Origin: Brachypodius melanocephalos
Taxonomy: Eukaryota > Chordata > Aves > Passeriformes > Pycnonotidae
Reading direction: 5' to 3'
DNA: 64,000 bases
NCBI GenBank assembly: GCA_013398615.1
Contig: VZSR01001477.1
Span: 808,556 to 872,555 of the forward strand
A program made the position numbers and the translations under genes. How positions within the stretch are numbered: the stretch's first letter is position 1; every line of letters starts with the position of its first letter. Below the pieces are notes generated by a model. That model was not told the origin of the DNA, did not search any database, and was given only the letters and a program-made list of their open reading frames with translations. Positions 51,937 to 61,869 of this stretch are shown piece after piece.

Positions 51937-52591
51937 TGTTTTGATTTGGAAAGACAGGTGTCTGCCCAGGAAGGTAGGAGCCTCCCTTGAAATGGAGAAT
52001 GTAAACCCCCTCCCTCCAAATTATTATAATTTTGAAATTAAGGGGCTCTCAGGCAAAGATATATGAATAGGAATAACAGTTCTTTACTAGGAAAGTTAAA
52101 ATGAAAATGTAGTAGTACAAAAAAAAACCCAAACAAAAACCAAAAACCACTGACTGTCAGAACACAGCCTGGCACCCTGTTGGGTCAGGGCATTGGGAGC
52201 AGTCCAATTAAGTCCTCCTGGAGTGACAGATGCGCTTCTGTTGGAGCAGAGATGATTCTGTAGAAGGGTGTAGTTTTCCTCTGAAGGTCCAGTGGTGGTG
52301 AGATGGGTCCAGTCTTCCTCTGAGAATCCAGTGGAAAATAGGCTGTCCTGGTGTTCTGAAGCTCAGGTTTTATCCAGGTAGGAACGGCTGGTTCCTCTCC
52401 CTGGGTGGAGCATCTCACAATGGGATGTTGTAATTTTATCAGTCACGTGGTGAGCCTTAATGGCCCATTAACAGAAGATATCCCCCGGAAGGAGGATGGG
52501 TCATGGAAGAGATCAAGAGCGCTGCCCCCCCTGGTTTTAACAGGTGGTCGTAGAATACATACTTTTGGTTACATCTTGCATTGCAACCTCA
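51937..52591 (+). mobile_element. Endogenous retrovirus LTR, copy B (solo)
   Basis: About 655 bases from TGTTTTGATTTGGAAAGACA to a terminal CA, colinear with copy A at 34,635-35,410 and in the same orientation. It is shorter mainly because it has a single TGGCCCATTA unit (52,461-52,544) where A has two. An A-rich stretch (52,117-52,150) corresponds to the one in A. No retroviral coding sequence and no evident target-site duplication adjoin it. Confidence 0.82.
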
Positions 52592-54042
52592 GATAAGTGT
52601 GAAAGCATCTATTTCTTGAAAATCTCAAGCTGAAGCCCTAGATTTTGAAGGTTAAATTTTAGAGGGTGTGCATCCTTCCTTCTTAAATCTTCATTCCTGC
52701 CCTGGAGGACACAGTGGACAAAAGCCACTTACTAAGTCTTGTTTTCTTTCCAAACAAATCCTAGAGCTTTAAGAACACTTTTTATTTGTCACATTACCTA
52801 AAAGAGTAAGATGAAAGGGGCTGTCTTTATGTTCCCTGTATATCTTTCAGCAATTTGCCTAGCCCAAGCAGGAATGCTAGTGTTTATATCCTCTATATTT
52901 CACACAGTATTCACTCTGTGGCCAGAGAGTCTATGTATTATCGTTATTTTTGGTTCAGCTTTCAGGGCTTGCATACTGCAAACAGCTTTTGTTTGTTTGT
53001 TTGTTTGTTGGTTTGGTTTGGGGTTTTTTGTTGTTTTTTTTGTGGGTTTTTTTTTGGTTTTTTTTTTTTTTTGTAAGGAGACAGTAAAAACCTTTGCATT
53101 TGACAATGTCTGTGTCTCTTGACTCAGTGCACTTTTGGAAAGCCATCTCCTCTGGTATTCACACTATATCATCCTCTGCCACAAGACAATTTAAAGAAGG
53201 ATATTCCCAGTCCTGCCAGCTTTCTCTAAACAAAGCCTGTGAGTTGAGAATGAGCTCAGTATATCCATGACATGTATTGGCATAGACACACCAATGGGAG
53301 GGGAGCAGTTAGAGTAATTTGGAATATCCTAGGAGACTTTGGGGAGAACTGTGGACCTCTTACTTGTCTTTTTTCAGGGACCTTCATTTTCATTCGTTTC
53401 AGACCATCAGCCTTCACAGACCCCAAATAAAGCACTGAAACAGAATGTCTGGACAGCAGGGTTTCCTATTTCTGCAGCTGCCACAGAGAAATGGGATGAG
53501 AAGGCAAAAAAAAAGATTTATTCTCCATGAGGTGGTGGTTTGAGATGCATCTGCCTCTGGAACAGCTAATGAATGTCCTCTAGCAAAGGTATAGTAGGGG
53601 TTCTGATGAAGGAGAGAGCTGCCTTTGTTTATATACACAAAGTTGTCCCTGAACCTGATAAGGAGAAATGTGGTATTCTTATATCTTTAGCATGGCTAAA
53701 ATCTCTATTTATTGTTGATATGAGTCAGTTAATGTACTAAAATGTACGTCAGAATATACACCTTGGAAAAAATGTCTAATCAGCCACTGTTTTAAAAAGT
53801 GCCTAAATGAATAACAGAATAACATGAAATTCTCATTTGGGAGTGTCCATATAATTTAAATGCCATTTAAATATCCCTAATGGTTTGAATCTTGTATAGT
53901 GTTTCAGCATTCACATGCCTAATTCTCTTTAACATCAGAGCCTATAAGGCATACAAATATCTTTGAAACAGTTTTCAAAGATCACAAATGCATATTAGCA
54001 CTGAAAACAGAACACTGGCTTGTGGTTTTGTTGTTGTGAACT
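52592..54042. other. AT-rich interval with G/T tract
   Basis: No recognised gene. Includes the tract at 52,985-53,073. Confidence 0.4.
52985..53073. repeat. G/T-rich low-complexity tract
   Basis: Starts as (TTTG)n, grades into GGTTTGGTTTGGGG and ends in long T runs. Opposite-strand lysine/proline/threonine-rich and plus-strand phenylalanine-rich frames here are artefacts. Confidence 0.92.
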
Positions 54043-54048
54043 TTTATT
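54043..54048 (-). promoter_or_regulatory. Possible polyadenylation signal AATAAA (minus)
   Basis: TTTATT on the plus strand, 117 bases past the stop of the candidate terminal exon at 54,611-54,165. Confidence 0.3.
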
Positions 54049-54164
54049 TACAGGCTGCCTGTCTTAACCAAAAGTTTGTCCACTGGCTTTTTTTTTTTTT
54101 TAATGTTCAAGCACTTTGAATAGTTTCGTTTGTCCTCAGCATAACTACTCTCACAGATGGATTA

Positions 54165-54611
54165 TTAGGCTTGTAGAATTTGTTTACATTTATAAATATT
54201 TTCTCTCATGGTTGAAACATTTTTGAGGGAGAAGTTTCTACTGAAACACTCCCTTTCATTATAGAAAATGTACTTGTGTTTTGTTTGAAGGAGGCCACGT
54301 GCCCTGGCTAGGCTGCCATGAACTGGTGTATGCCTGCACATACAGTACACAGTGTACTTTTTTTGATCATTTTCTTCATCTCTCCCAGTCTCTGCTTCTT
54401 TATTCCCACAAACTTTAATAAATTGAAAGAGAAATTCTATGAAGGCTGGAGCTTTCAAACCAAAAATGCAGCACTTGAAATGAGCTAGTATGATCGCATC
54501 AATCCCTATTTTAGTGGCTTTTCTATGCTCAGTAGACAGCTTTACTTTTATAAAACTTGAGTCCTTGTCAGCTTTGAAAATACTATTTATCGACTTTGTC
54601 ACTTCTATTTC
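54165..54611 (-). other. Candidate terminal exon, 148 codons, unassigned gene
   Basis: On the minus strand an AATCACTTATAG acceptor is followed by 148 codons from phase 0 to a stop at 54,165. It starts EIEVTKSINSIFKADKDSSF and includes KATKIGIDAIILAHFKCCIF and CRHTPVHGSLARARG; the tail is cysteine- and basic-rich. Phase 0 is what the 58,966-58,819 block requires. An AATAAA lies 117 bases past the stop. Weak point: the acceptor's pyrimidine tract is poor. Family unknown; a chance open frame of this length is possible (roughly one per window). Confidence 0.35.
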
Positions 54612-54649
54612 CTATAAGTGATTGCCTCTTGTATATGGCCATACACGAG

Positions 54650-55590
54650 ATTCCAAACAAAATATTAAGTATTTTTTATATTGATCAAGAGACCTAATTC
54701 CAAAGCCAAATTATTCTCCAACTGTGCACAAGTGAAGGAAAAGTTTTTCAATGTACTGTGCAGAGTTTTGTACTCCTATACATCTGACATAAGAATGATG
54801 TGCACTGGGTTTGATCCAACAGAGACTGGCTTTTGTGTCTGTTGATCCTGGACATTTCCAGAGCTCCCCAGGATCTCTAGTCAAAAAGTCTATTTTTTAT
54901 TCTAATGGGAGAAAAGTGCTTCCTTCTATGGCTGCAGACTGCCAAATTATGCATCCCGTTTTCCTGACTGGCACTGCAATAATAGCTGTAGTAAAGATTT
55001 TAGTCTTTACCTCTAAAGCCAGTTTGGCATGAAAGATTGATAAGCTGATGACTCAAAACCAAATGTAGTATTTCATAAGAGAACACAGGCAGAAAGAGCT
55101 GCTGATTGTTTTCCCTTTTTGCACAGTAAATGAACTATCTAGCCAAATCCATTGTTAGCTATCTGTTAAAGGACTTTTGTTTTCCCGTAAACAACCCCTG
55201 CAAGTTTTGAAAATTAAATCAGCCATCACAAGCAGGCTTTTGAACATGCCATCAGGGCTGAATGCAGTCAGCATGCTCAAGAAATCATTTGTCATGATTC
55301 AGTCAAGGGGCCAGAGCAAAAATCCAAAGAAAGGCTGAAGTAGATTAAAACAGCATCAGGTTCCATGCATACAGTTCCACTTCAGAAAATGATGAATCCA
55401 GCAACAATTACATACTTATAGTATCCTGCATATTAAAGACAAAAAAAAACTGAAATGGGAAGAGTACTTTATTTATCAAAATAAGCTGATAATAATATCA
55501 TAGCTGCAGCCAGAGATGTATGCAGCAACAGGAAATTGCTGGATTGCCTCTGTTGATACCTTTCAGTACTGTGGATCCAAAGCTGGAATA
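54650..55590. other. Interval without recognised gene
   Basis: AT-rich unique DNA; 55,090-55,330 is mentioned under findings as possibly conserved. Confidence 0.4.
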
Positions 55591-55708
55591 GATCCCTGAT
55601 TTACTGAAGTATTTAAGCATGTGTTTCATTCCCAGTGAGTTCAAAGAGACTCGATCTTGTCCTTAAAGTAAGCATCTGCTTAAATGTTTAAACTGAATGA
55701 GGACCCAT
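55591..55708. repeat. Ancient palindromic repeat (DNA-transposon relic), full copy
   Basis: Left arm CCCTGATTTACTGAAGTATT followed by TAAGCATGTG mirrors the right arm (GCATCTGCTTAAATGTTTAAACTGAATGAGG). This is the old sauropsid repeat whose arms read like CCTGATTCAGCAAAGCACTTAAGCA, known to me from bird, turtle and crocodile DNA. It is usually classed as a non-autonomous DNA transposon; I am not sure of its registered name. Confidence 0.6.
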
Positions 55709-55727
55709 CTTCATCCCATTTTTATTG

Positions 55728-55806
55728 GAAACATCCACTGACTTCCATAACTGCAGAATTAGACTCCTAAATAGGACTTGCAGAACTGTGGATCTGGGCT
55801 TTAGTC
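55728..55806. repeat. Ancient repeat fragment
   Basis: ATCCACTGACTTCCATAACT, then GCAGAATTAG.CTCCTAAATAGGACTTGCAG and GGATCTGGGC resemble another old palindromic sauropsid repeat built around CCCATTGACTTCAATGG. Heavily diverged. Confidence 0.45.
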
Positions 55807-55892
55807 ACTCACCTATTTTGCTTTAAGCATGTGTCCCGTGTACAGTCCATCAGAGGTATGTATTTATCCAGTCTGGGGATAGCTAACTGATC

Positions 55893-56162
55893 TCTTCTCT
55901 GCAGTGATCGTTGACAGCTGAAGTTGTGCTGGGGGGCTTAAGGCTGGATATTAGAAAAAATCTTCTTCACTTGTTGGGCACTGGAATAGGCTCCCCAGGG
56001 CAGTTGTCACAGCACCCAGCCTGACAGAATTCAAGAACAGTTTGGACAATACTCTCAGACACATGGTGTGACTTTTGGGGATGTCCTACGCAGGGCCAAG
56101 AGCTGGACTTGATGATCCTTGTATGTGCCTTCCAACTCAGCTTATTTTCAGTATCCTACTTG
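55893..56162 (+). mobile_element. CR1 3' end fragment, plus strand
   Basis: GGCTGGATATTAGAAAAAAT, then GAATAGGCTCCCCAGGGCAG, and GAGCTGGACTTGATGATCCT with CCTTCCAACTCAG follow the CR1 3' untranslated block. The final tandem ATTCTATG tail is lost. It inserted among the older palindromic repeats on both sides. Confidence 0.88.
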
Positions 56163-56506
56163 AAATCTCAGCTGATTAGGATGGTAGAGCCTGACTCAGC
56201 AAAATACTTGAGCATGACTGCACCAGCTGGATAATAAGATGAAGTTGGTTGGTGTTGGTCTAGGAATGCTCTGAATAAATACCACAGTTCCCACTTACTC
56301 CCAGTCCATTTTCCCAGAGGCCAGATGCAGCTGTGGGGACACAGTTGGGTGGAACAAGGTCATAAGGCTCAAGGGGTTGCAGAGCAAAGGGGCTCTGGTG
56401 TTTTGTAAAGCTTCAGAGCAGAGGCCCTGCTGCAGGGGCAGGCAAGGTGGAAGCAGTGGTGAAGGTGTCATGCTTAGCACACAAGGTTTGATGGGTCTTT
56501 ATGTAG

Positions 56507-56614
56507 CCCCATTAAAGTCAATGAGAACGAAACACACACTTTGCTCTGCAGAGATGGGATTACTCATGCGCCTAAAATTAAACATGTGGTTAAGTGCTCT
56601 GCTGAATCAGGGCC
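56507..56614. repeat. Ancient palindromic repeat, right half
   Basis: CCCCATTAAAGTCAATGAGA, then GATGGGATTACTCATGCGCC and TGTGGTTAAGTGCTCTGCTG-AATCAGGGCC match the right arm of the repeat also seen at 55,591 and 61,361. Confidence 0.62.
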
Positions 56615-56750
56615 AGAGAGATGGAAAATGAGCACTGCCAGTACTGATTCTCCCCCATCGTCTCTCCACACAGCTGCCTCCTGACGCCTGCTGACTCTTT
56701 CGTAAATATGGACTGTAGCTATAGTACTATATTAATTACTAAAAGAAACT

Positions 56751-56815
56751 GGGCCAGATCCAAAGCCCTGGCCGCACTGAGGTCTTAGACAAAACTTCCA
56801 TTAACACCAAGTTAA
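56751..56815. repeat. Ancient repeat fragment
   Basis: GGGCCAGATCCAAAGCCCTG followed by a diverged CTTCCATTAACACC core resembles the palindromic family with GGGCCAGATCCAAAGCCCATT ends. Confidence 0.45.
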
Positions 56816-56829
56816 GATCATAAAAATGG

Positions 56830-58818
56830 GATTCTGTAGTATACGAACGGAGTTGTTCCTAGCACAATGGATGGAGATGAGGTATCCTATAACAGAACCA
56901 AATTAGTGGGAAAGTACAACTACCAGATAAGTCTAGAGGAAAGGTAAATTTTCTGTTGGGAAATGTACATCAGAGAGCTTCTTCTGCATTTTTCTTTTGT
57001 GTGCACTTAATCAGTTAACTTGTCAAATCTTTTCGTGTAAATAACTCTTACAGTACCAGAGAAAATTATGTATGTTTGTGTACGGCAGTTTTATTATTAA
57101 AACGCTAATTTAACATGTGTGTTAATAATCATTAATTTGATCCAACATACAAAAGATTTGTGGTTGCATCAAATTGTTTCTTTAGTTTAAAAACCAAAAA
57201 TGCAAGCCAGAGTGTAATCTCTGAATCAGGGAAAATGTCATGTGTGTGTTTGACATAAATGACTATTCATTTGACAACCATCTGGAATTTATGTTACATA
57301 AATTTGGGAAGTCACCATATTCTTACACTTCCTCACCACTTTCAGAATGACATTCCAAGAGTCACATTCAACCTTTTTCTAGCATAGGCTGTATTTCCTC
57401 TATTCATGTAAGCATCCCATGAGAAAACAATTGAGGTAAAGCATATCATACAAGAATATAAGTGGTACCACAGATATTACAGCATAATAAACTGTGTTTT
57501 ATATTTGTATAAATTATAAAGCTATGGGTTTTCTGATAAACATTGATGATAAGGATTTGCTGTGCATTTTATTATCATTGGAAATGTGGGCATTTCTGAT
57601 TGAAATAAGCATTGAAAAGTAGACAGGACGCAGAATTTTTAAAAATGTTGTTGTCCCCTCTCACAGTGCAAGAAACTTTAAAAGATTTGAAAACTGCTTA
57701 CCATGTGGTTTGTTCTGTTAAATCAATACCAGCGTAAAGACCCAGGAATTCCAAGAATTTTTGCACAGGTCATTTAACTTACCTGTTTCTCTGCTTGTTA
57801 CAGTGTTATCAGTGTATTACTGATAACTGCCTTTGAACCAACAAGGTAAAATAGAATTAGAATTTTTAAAAGCTTGATGATGTTAGATAAAAACTGATAT
57901 ATAAGTATAAATTATGATGTCAAATATGTACTAAATATAGTATGTAGTAGACACTACATAATAATTAATAGTAACCAGCAATAATAATAATAATGCAATG
58001 CACAACAATCCTTTAAAAACCTGGCGTCTTTCATTACTGCCAGTAGATCTGGGATCATGCCTCAATTTTTAACTCTTTCATTCTTGGTTCTTGCCTTGAT
58101 AATCATCATGGAAAATGCAACCCAAGACAGTTGGTCTGTGTTCCTTTTTGTCAATCCTCACATGTTAAATGCACACTTGTTAGGTCTGTGGTGTTTTAGG
58201 TGTAAGGGGGCAAATACAAATGTCATACAAATCAAAAACTAATTAATGTCCCTTTCCAAAATAAAAAGAACTTAGCCTTCACAATGTCCTTATCTTGCAA
58301 GAGCCACTTTTCTTTAGTCATTGATCCATACTTACACGTACCCAGTTGGAATCTGAAGATGGAGAGAAGCAGATTCATGTTAAACTTCTTGCCTGTAACA
58401 GACAGCTGAAGAACACAGTGGCTAAAACTCAAAAAAGCTGTGTCTGTCAGACTTCCCCGTTGAACAGTAGACCAGGGAATTTGTGTTTGCTTTTTTTGGC
58501 TGTAAAAAAATCACCTTAAGCTCAGCTCAAGTAAAATGCATTTAAAAAAATATATATTCCCCCCTGCCCCCCCCAGCATTACTGTTTATAAGGGAATGAA
58601 GAATGTTTAGGGAATGTAATCCAGGAAAGATGGCAGAGGCTTTTTTGTGGCTAGATTAATATTAGAGTGGCTATAACTCTTACATGACCAGCTTACTTTA
58701 AGAGATAGTGATATTTAGATGAATAAGCTAAAAGGCCTGGAAGGAGATAAAAGTGAACAGTGCTGCACTGTGGTGAGCAGCAATGGATGCCCGGGCGTAT
58801 TCTAGGGGAAGTACTGAC
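56830..58818. other. AT-rich interval, no supported gene
   Basis: Contains a perfect 9-bp inverted repeat with 5-base loop at 57,805-57,827 (GTTATCAGT/ACTGATAAC), an (AAT)n run near 57,980, and a C-rich patch at 58,560-58,576. The 57,000-57,300 stretch is mentioned under findings. Confidence 0.4.
57805..57827. repeat. Perfect 9-bp inverted repeat
   Basis: GTTATCAGT, loop GTATT, ACTGATAAC. Short hairpin, function unknown. Confidence 0.9.
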
Positions 58819-58966
58819 CTGTGACAGTTTACTCCTGGCACTGAGGTATGTAATTTTTTCTCTGCCTTCATCATAGTCATCTTCTTCCCCACTTCTCTTA
58901 ACCCTTTCACCATGCATATTTTTATTATTTTTCCATATATTTTTAATACGTGTATTTTTGGTGACA
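58819..58966 (-). other. Candidate internal exon, 49 codons, unassigned gene
   Basis: Minus-strand acceptor GATTGTTTTCTGCAACATTCAG and donor CACAG|GTCAGTAC bracket 148 bases: one base plus 49 codons, ending in phase 0. The leading base completes the two-base overhang of the 61,586-61,506 block to a serine codon, so the two join in frame. The peptide includes VTKNTRIKNIWKNNKNMHGE and then RVKRSGEEDDYDEGREKITY: a basic half and an acidic cluster, with an RVKR-like dibasic site before it. No domain recognised. Confidence 0.4.
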
Positions 58967-58979
58967 CTGAATGTTGCAG

Positions 58980-60936
58980 AAAACAATCTAGTCTACAGGA
59001 CTCAGGATTAAGAAGCCTGCATGATTTGCCCATCCCACAAGTAAAGACTAGAAGCTGGAATACCCCTGTCTATCAGTTTTTAGAGTGGTTTCAAGAAGAT
59101 AAGGACCCTCTGTATAATGTAGCTGAAGAAGCCATTTAGCCTGCAAGGCAGACAGTACATGTCAATTAAGAATGACCTAGTTTCACTGGACTGGTGGAGA
59201 TTAGGAGTCTTCTCTGAACTATGCTGGAAAACAACTACAGATCATATGGCTGTGCTTGGGAAAACTACTCATGAGTAGTGGGATTAACTTTGGCCTGAAA
59301 AATGAAATTTTGTAAGTTTGGACAGCTATCTCACAGAAACAGTCTGGTCTGTGCCTGTGGTACCCTCAGTTTACCAAGTAGCAGGTGCTGAGCAGAGGGG
59401 TCACAAGGCTAGATTCAAGTAATAGAGTTAAAGAGTGGCTGGTCATTTTTTCTTCCTGATAGAGGGTGAGCAATACAAGAGCAGGAAGTATGAGGTAAGA
59501 GCCACAGACAAAGCCTGGAGGGATGATTTGTTATGGTTTAGGATCATATGAGAAGTCTTAAAAGAGTGTCAGCAAAATCTGGGTGTGGTAAAAGAGTATC
59601 CTAGCAGAAGGTCTTAAAGCAGGCAACAAAACAATAGCAGGAGTTCATGTGATCTAGATCAATGGCCAAATACAGAAAACCACAAAGTGTGCTTGCTGGC
59701 AGAGAGGAAGAAGTGCCTGAGAGCAGAAAATCACTGTGACGGCCAAGCAATATCCAGGAGGGACCCAGACACTTCCTCACAGAGCACCAGGAATTATGTG
59801 GGCGACCCTGGCTCCATGTTCTCAAGGACGGATCAGGACAGATGCCAGCAGTGAAAGCAGCATCCCTGGGGGAATGTATACAAGGGGGGAAAAGCAGAGC
59901 AGCAGGAGGGAAAGTTGAAGCTAGACATAAGTACCCATTCCACAGTTACCCATCACACAAAGTGGTCTGTAAGATCAATTGGGGTCCGGAAGCAGTTTGT
60001 CCTGCAAATGACCTTATGAAGGAGAGCAGCTGGCTAAGGGCTTTGTGTCAGCTAAGGAAAACAGAAGTCTTTGGGATTATGTGAGAAAGTGATTGGTGTC
60101 TGTAGATGCTCACCCCTGGATCACCGTCACCCAATGATGAAGAAGAAAATCTAAGGGTCACACTGGCTGTGAGCCACAGTGGTCCAGCTGCACAAGACTG
60201 CAGGTGAGCCCGACAACCCAGTGTCTGGGCAAAGAGTAACACTTACTGAGGTGACAATGGGACTGAACAGAAAGAATCACTAGATGGACTAGCACAAGAT
60301 AAACTTGCAGCACATGTGAGTGTCCCATGTTTTTTTTGTAAAAACTAACATACTGCAAAATTGAGTAAAACACAAAACATGTAACCTTGATTTACCTTGT
60401 AACCAGGTAACCCTGCTGTTCTCAGTGCATGCAGTTAACCTAACGGTGTAACATCTAGCTGACTTCTCTGATAGGGCTGAATGGCCAGAAAGCCAGTGTG
60501 GGATCTCCCAGAACATCCCTAGAGAAAAGCATTGCTTTTTTGGATTGCTGCTAGCAACTTGTCTGAAGCCATGCACAGCAGAAGCATTTGGTATTTTGTC
60601 AAAGCAAAAAGGAGCGGGTGTTTTACCCAAACTGCTTGGAAGGATTGAACTCTCTTTGTGTTTCATGCATACCTCTACAATGTACCCAGAGCACCATGGA
60701 GGCGAAGCAAATTGTGTATGTGAGTCAGAGAGGAGACTGACACCAAGAAATGATGGAAGTTGGCTGGATTTGCCTGAAAAAGCAGGGTGGAAGGAGGGAG
60801 TAGTATCCAGTCCCTTGCCATCCAGCAGTGATAAGGAAGGAGTGACCACCGGGGGCCAGCATTTTCTTAATTGTTTTGTCATGTTGTTTCTAAGATCTTC
60901 TGCCCTACTATCCCTATGACACCATTCAGATATCTG
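58980..60936. other. Interval without recognised gene
   Basis: Less AT-rich than average from 59,600 to 60,900. Contains a 197-codon minus-strand open frame (60,882-60,289) and a 125-codon plus-strand one (60,545-60,919), overlapping each other. Neither shows a known motif, and openness on both strands argues against simple coding. Could be an old repeat. Confidence 0.35.
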
Positions 60937-60955
60937 AAATAAATAAATAAATAAA
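60937..60955. repeat. (AAAT)n microsatellite
   Basis: Nearly five units of AAAT, which incidentally contain several AATAAA hexamers. Confidence 0.9.
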
Positions 60956-61360
60956 GTAGTGGTTGTGAAAATGGCCTTGAGAGCCTATAAATGACAGTCA
61001 ACAGGAGAGTGCCCAGCCCTGTTTGGAGGTACAAAGTAAAGAAGTCACAGAATCTGGAGATTTGTAAAATGATTTGACTTATGTGGAAGGTACCGTTGAT
61101 TGATATTTTACACTTTAATGTCATGCAATGCAAAAGTGTGATTGATAGAACAATTAAATTCTCTTGCTTCTAGCAGAGACCTGAACCTTTGTTTTGTGGG
61201 GTTTTTTCAGCACCATAATGTTTAGCTAGTATAAAGGTGTTCTTTAATTTCATTTTGAGCTCATATCCAGATTTTACAGAGATGCAGTGAAAAATTATGT
61301 CACATTGTCAGCAAAAACAATTAGATTATGATCCTTTAATCACTCATATTGAGCATGAAG

Positions 61361-61470
61361 TCCCTGATTCAGCAATGCATTTAAGTGTGCTTAGAATTTT
61401 AATTATGTGTGATGATCATTGTTATTCAGAAAGGTGTCTAGGTGTATGCTTGTATGTTTTGCTGAACTGA
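61361..61470. repeat. Ancient palindromic repeat, full copy
   Basis: Left arm TCCCTGATTCAGCAATGCAT-TTAAGTGTGCTTAG and right arm GTATGTTTTGCTGAACTGA are the diverged inverted ends of the family also present at 55,591 and 56,507. Confidence 0.6.
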
Positions 61471-61505
61471 AGCTTGAGAGCAATAAGAAGGCATCTGGCA
61501 CTTAC

Positions 61506-61586
61506 CTAAGAGCCATCGAGGGTGAGTCATAGTAGCGAAACTGAAGATGTGGCCACAGAGTTACTGCAAAAAGCAGTCTCCTAACC
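61506..61586 (-). other. Candidate internal exon with strong splice sites, unassigned gene
   Basis: On the minus strand a 25-base pyrimidine-rich acceptor (TTTCTTTCTTGATTATTACTTCAG) precedes 81 bases, followed by TTAG|GTAAGTGCC, a consensus donor. Only one frame is open: one base, 26 codons, two bases. The peptide is VRRLLFAVTLWPHLQFRYYD followed by SPSMAL. Splice quality is the best of any block in the window, and two CpGs are kept in an otherwise CpG-poor region. Its exit phase fits 58,966-58,819. I do not recognise the protein. Confidence 0.45.
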
Positions 61587-61794
61587 CTGAAGTAATAATC
61601 AAGAAAGAAAAATATCTGCTTATCTCAGCCTTCAGATTCCATGAGTGTCTTTTTCTCTGGTTGAAACTGCATTATTTTACCAGGGTCCTTTCATTTCTTG
61701 TCGATCAAGGATGATGAATATGGGAATGTTTGTTTTTTTTCATCACACTTTCCACTGGACAAATAATTCCCAGCATGAAGGGTTAGCTGTTGAA

Positions 61795-61862
61795 CAAACT
61801 CCTGCTGTAAAACCAGTTGAAAGGCTCCCATTGATTCTGAGGAAAGCAGCTTCAGGCCCTGG
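61795..61862. repeat. Ancient repeat fragment
   Basis: AACTCCTGCTG...GGCTCCCATTGATTCTGAGG and GCAGCTTCAGGCCCTGG follow the old CTCCCATTGACTTCAATGGGA-type palindromic repeat. This accounts for an exon-like open block on the plus strand ending at GTGAGT. Confidence 0.45.
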
Positions 61863-61869
61863 GTGAGTC

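Noticed and set aside
34635..52591. A single provirus bounded by LTR copies A and B
   Set aside because: No gag, pol or env remnants, primer-binding site or polypurine tract seen inside; the interval holds unrelated repeats and unique DNA.
52900..53146. Lysine/threonine/proline-rich minus-strand frames and phenylalanine-rich plus-strand frames
   Set aside because: Artefacts of the G/T-rich low-complexity tract.
61758..61861. Plus-strand exon-like block ending at CCTGG|GTGAGT
   Set aside because: Its right part matches an ancient CTCCCATTGACTTCAATGGG-type repeat, and it lies opposite the minus-strand model.
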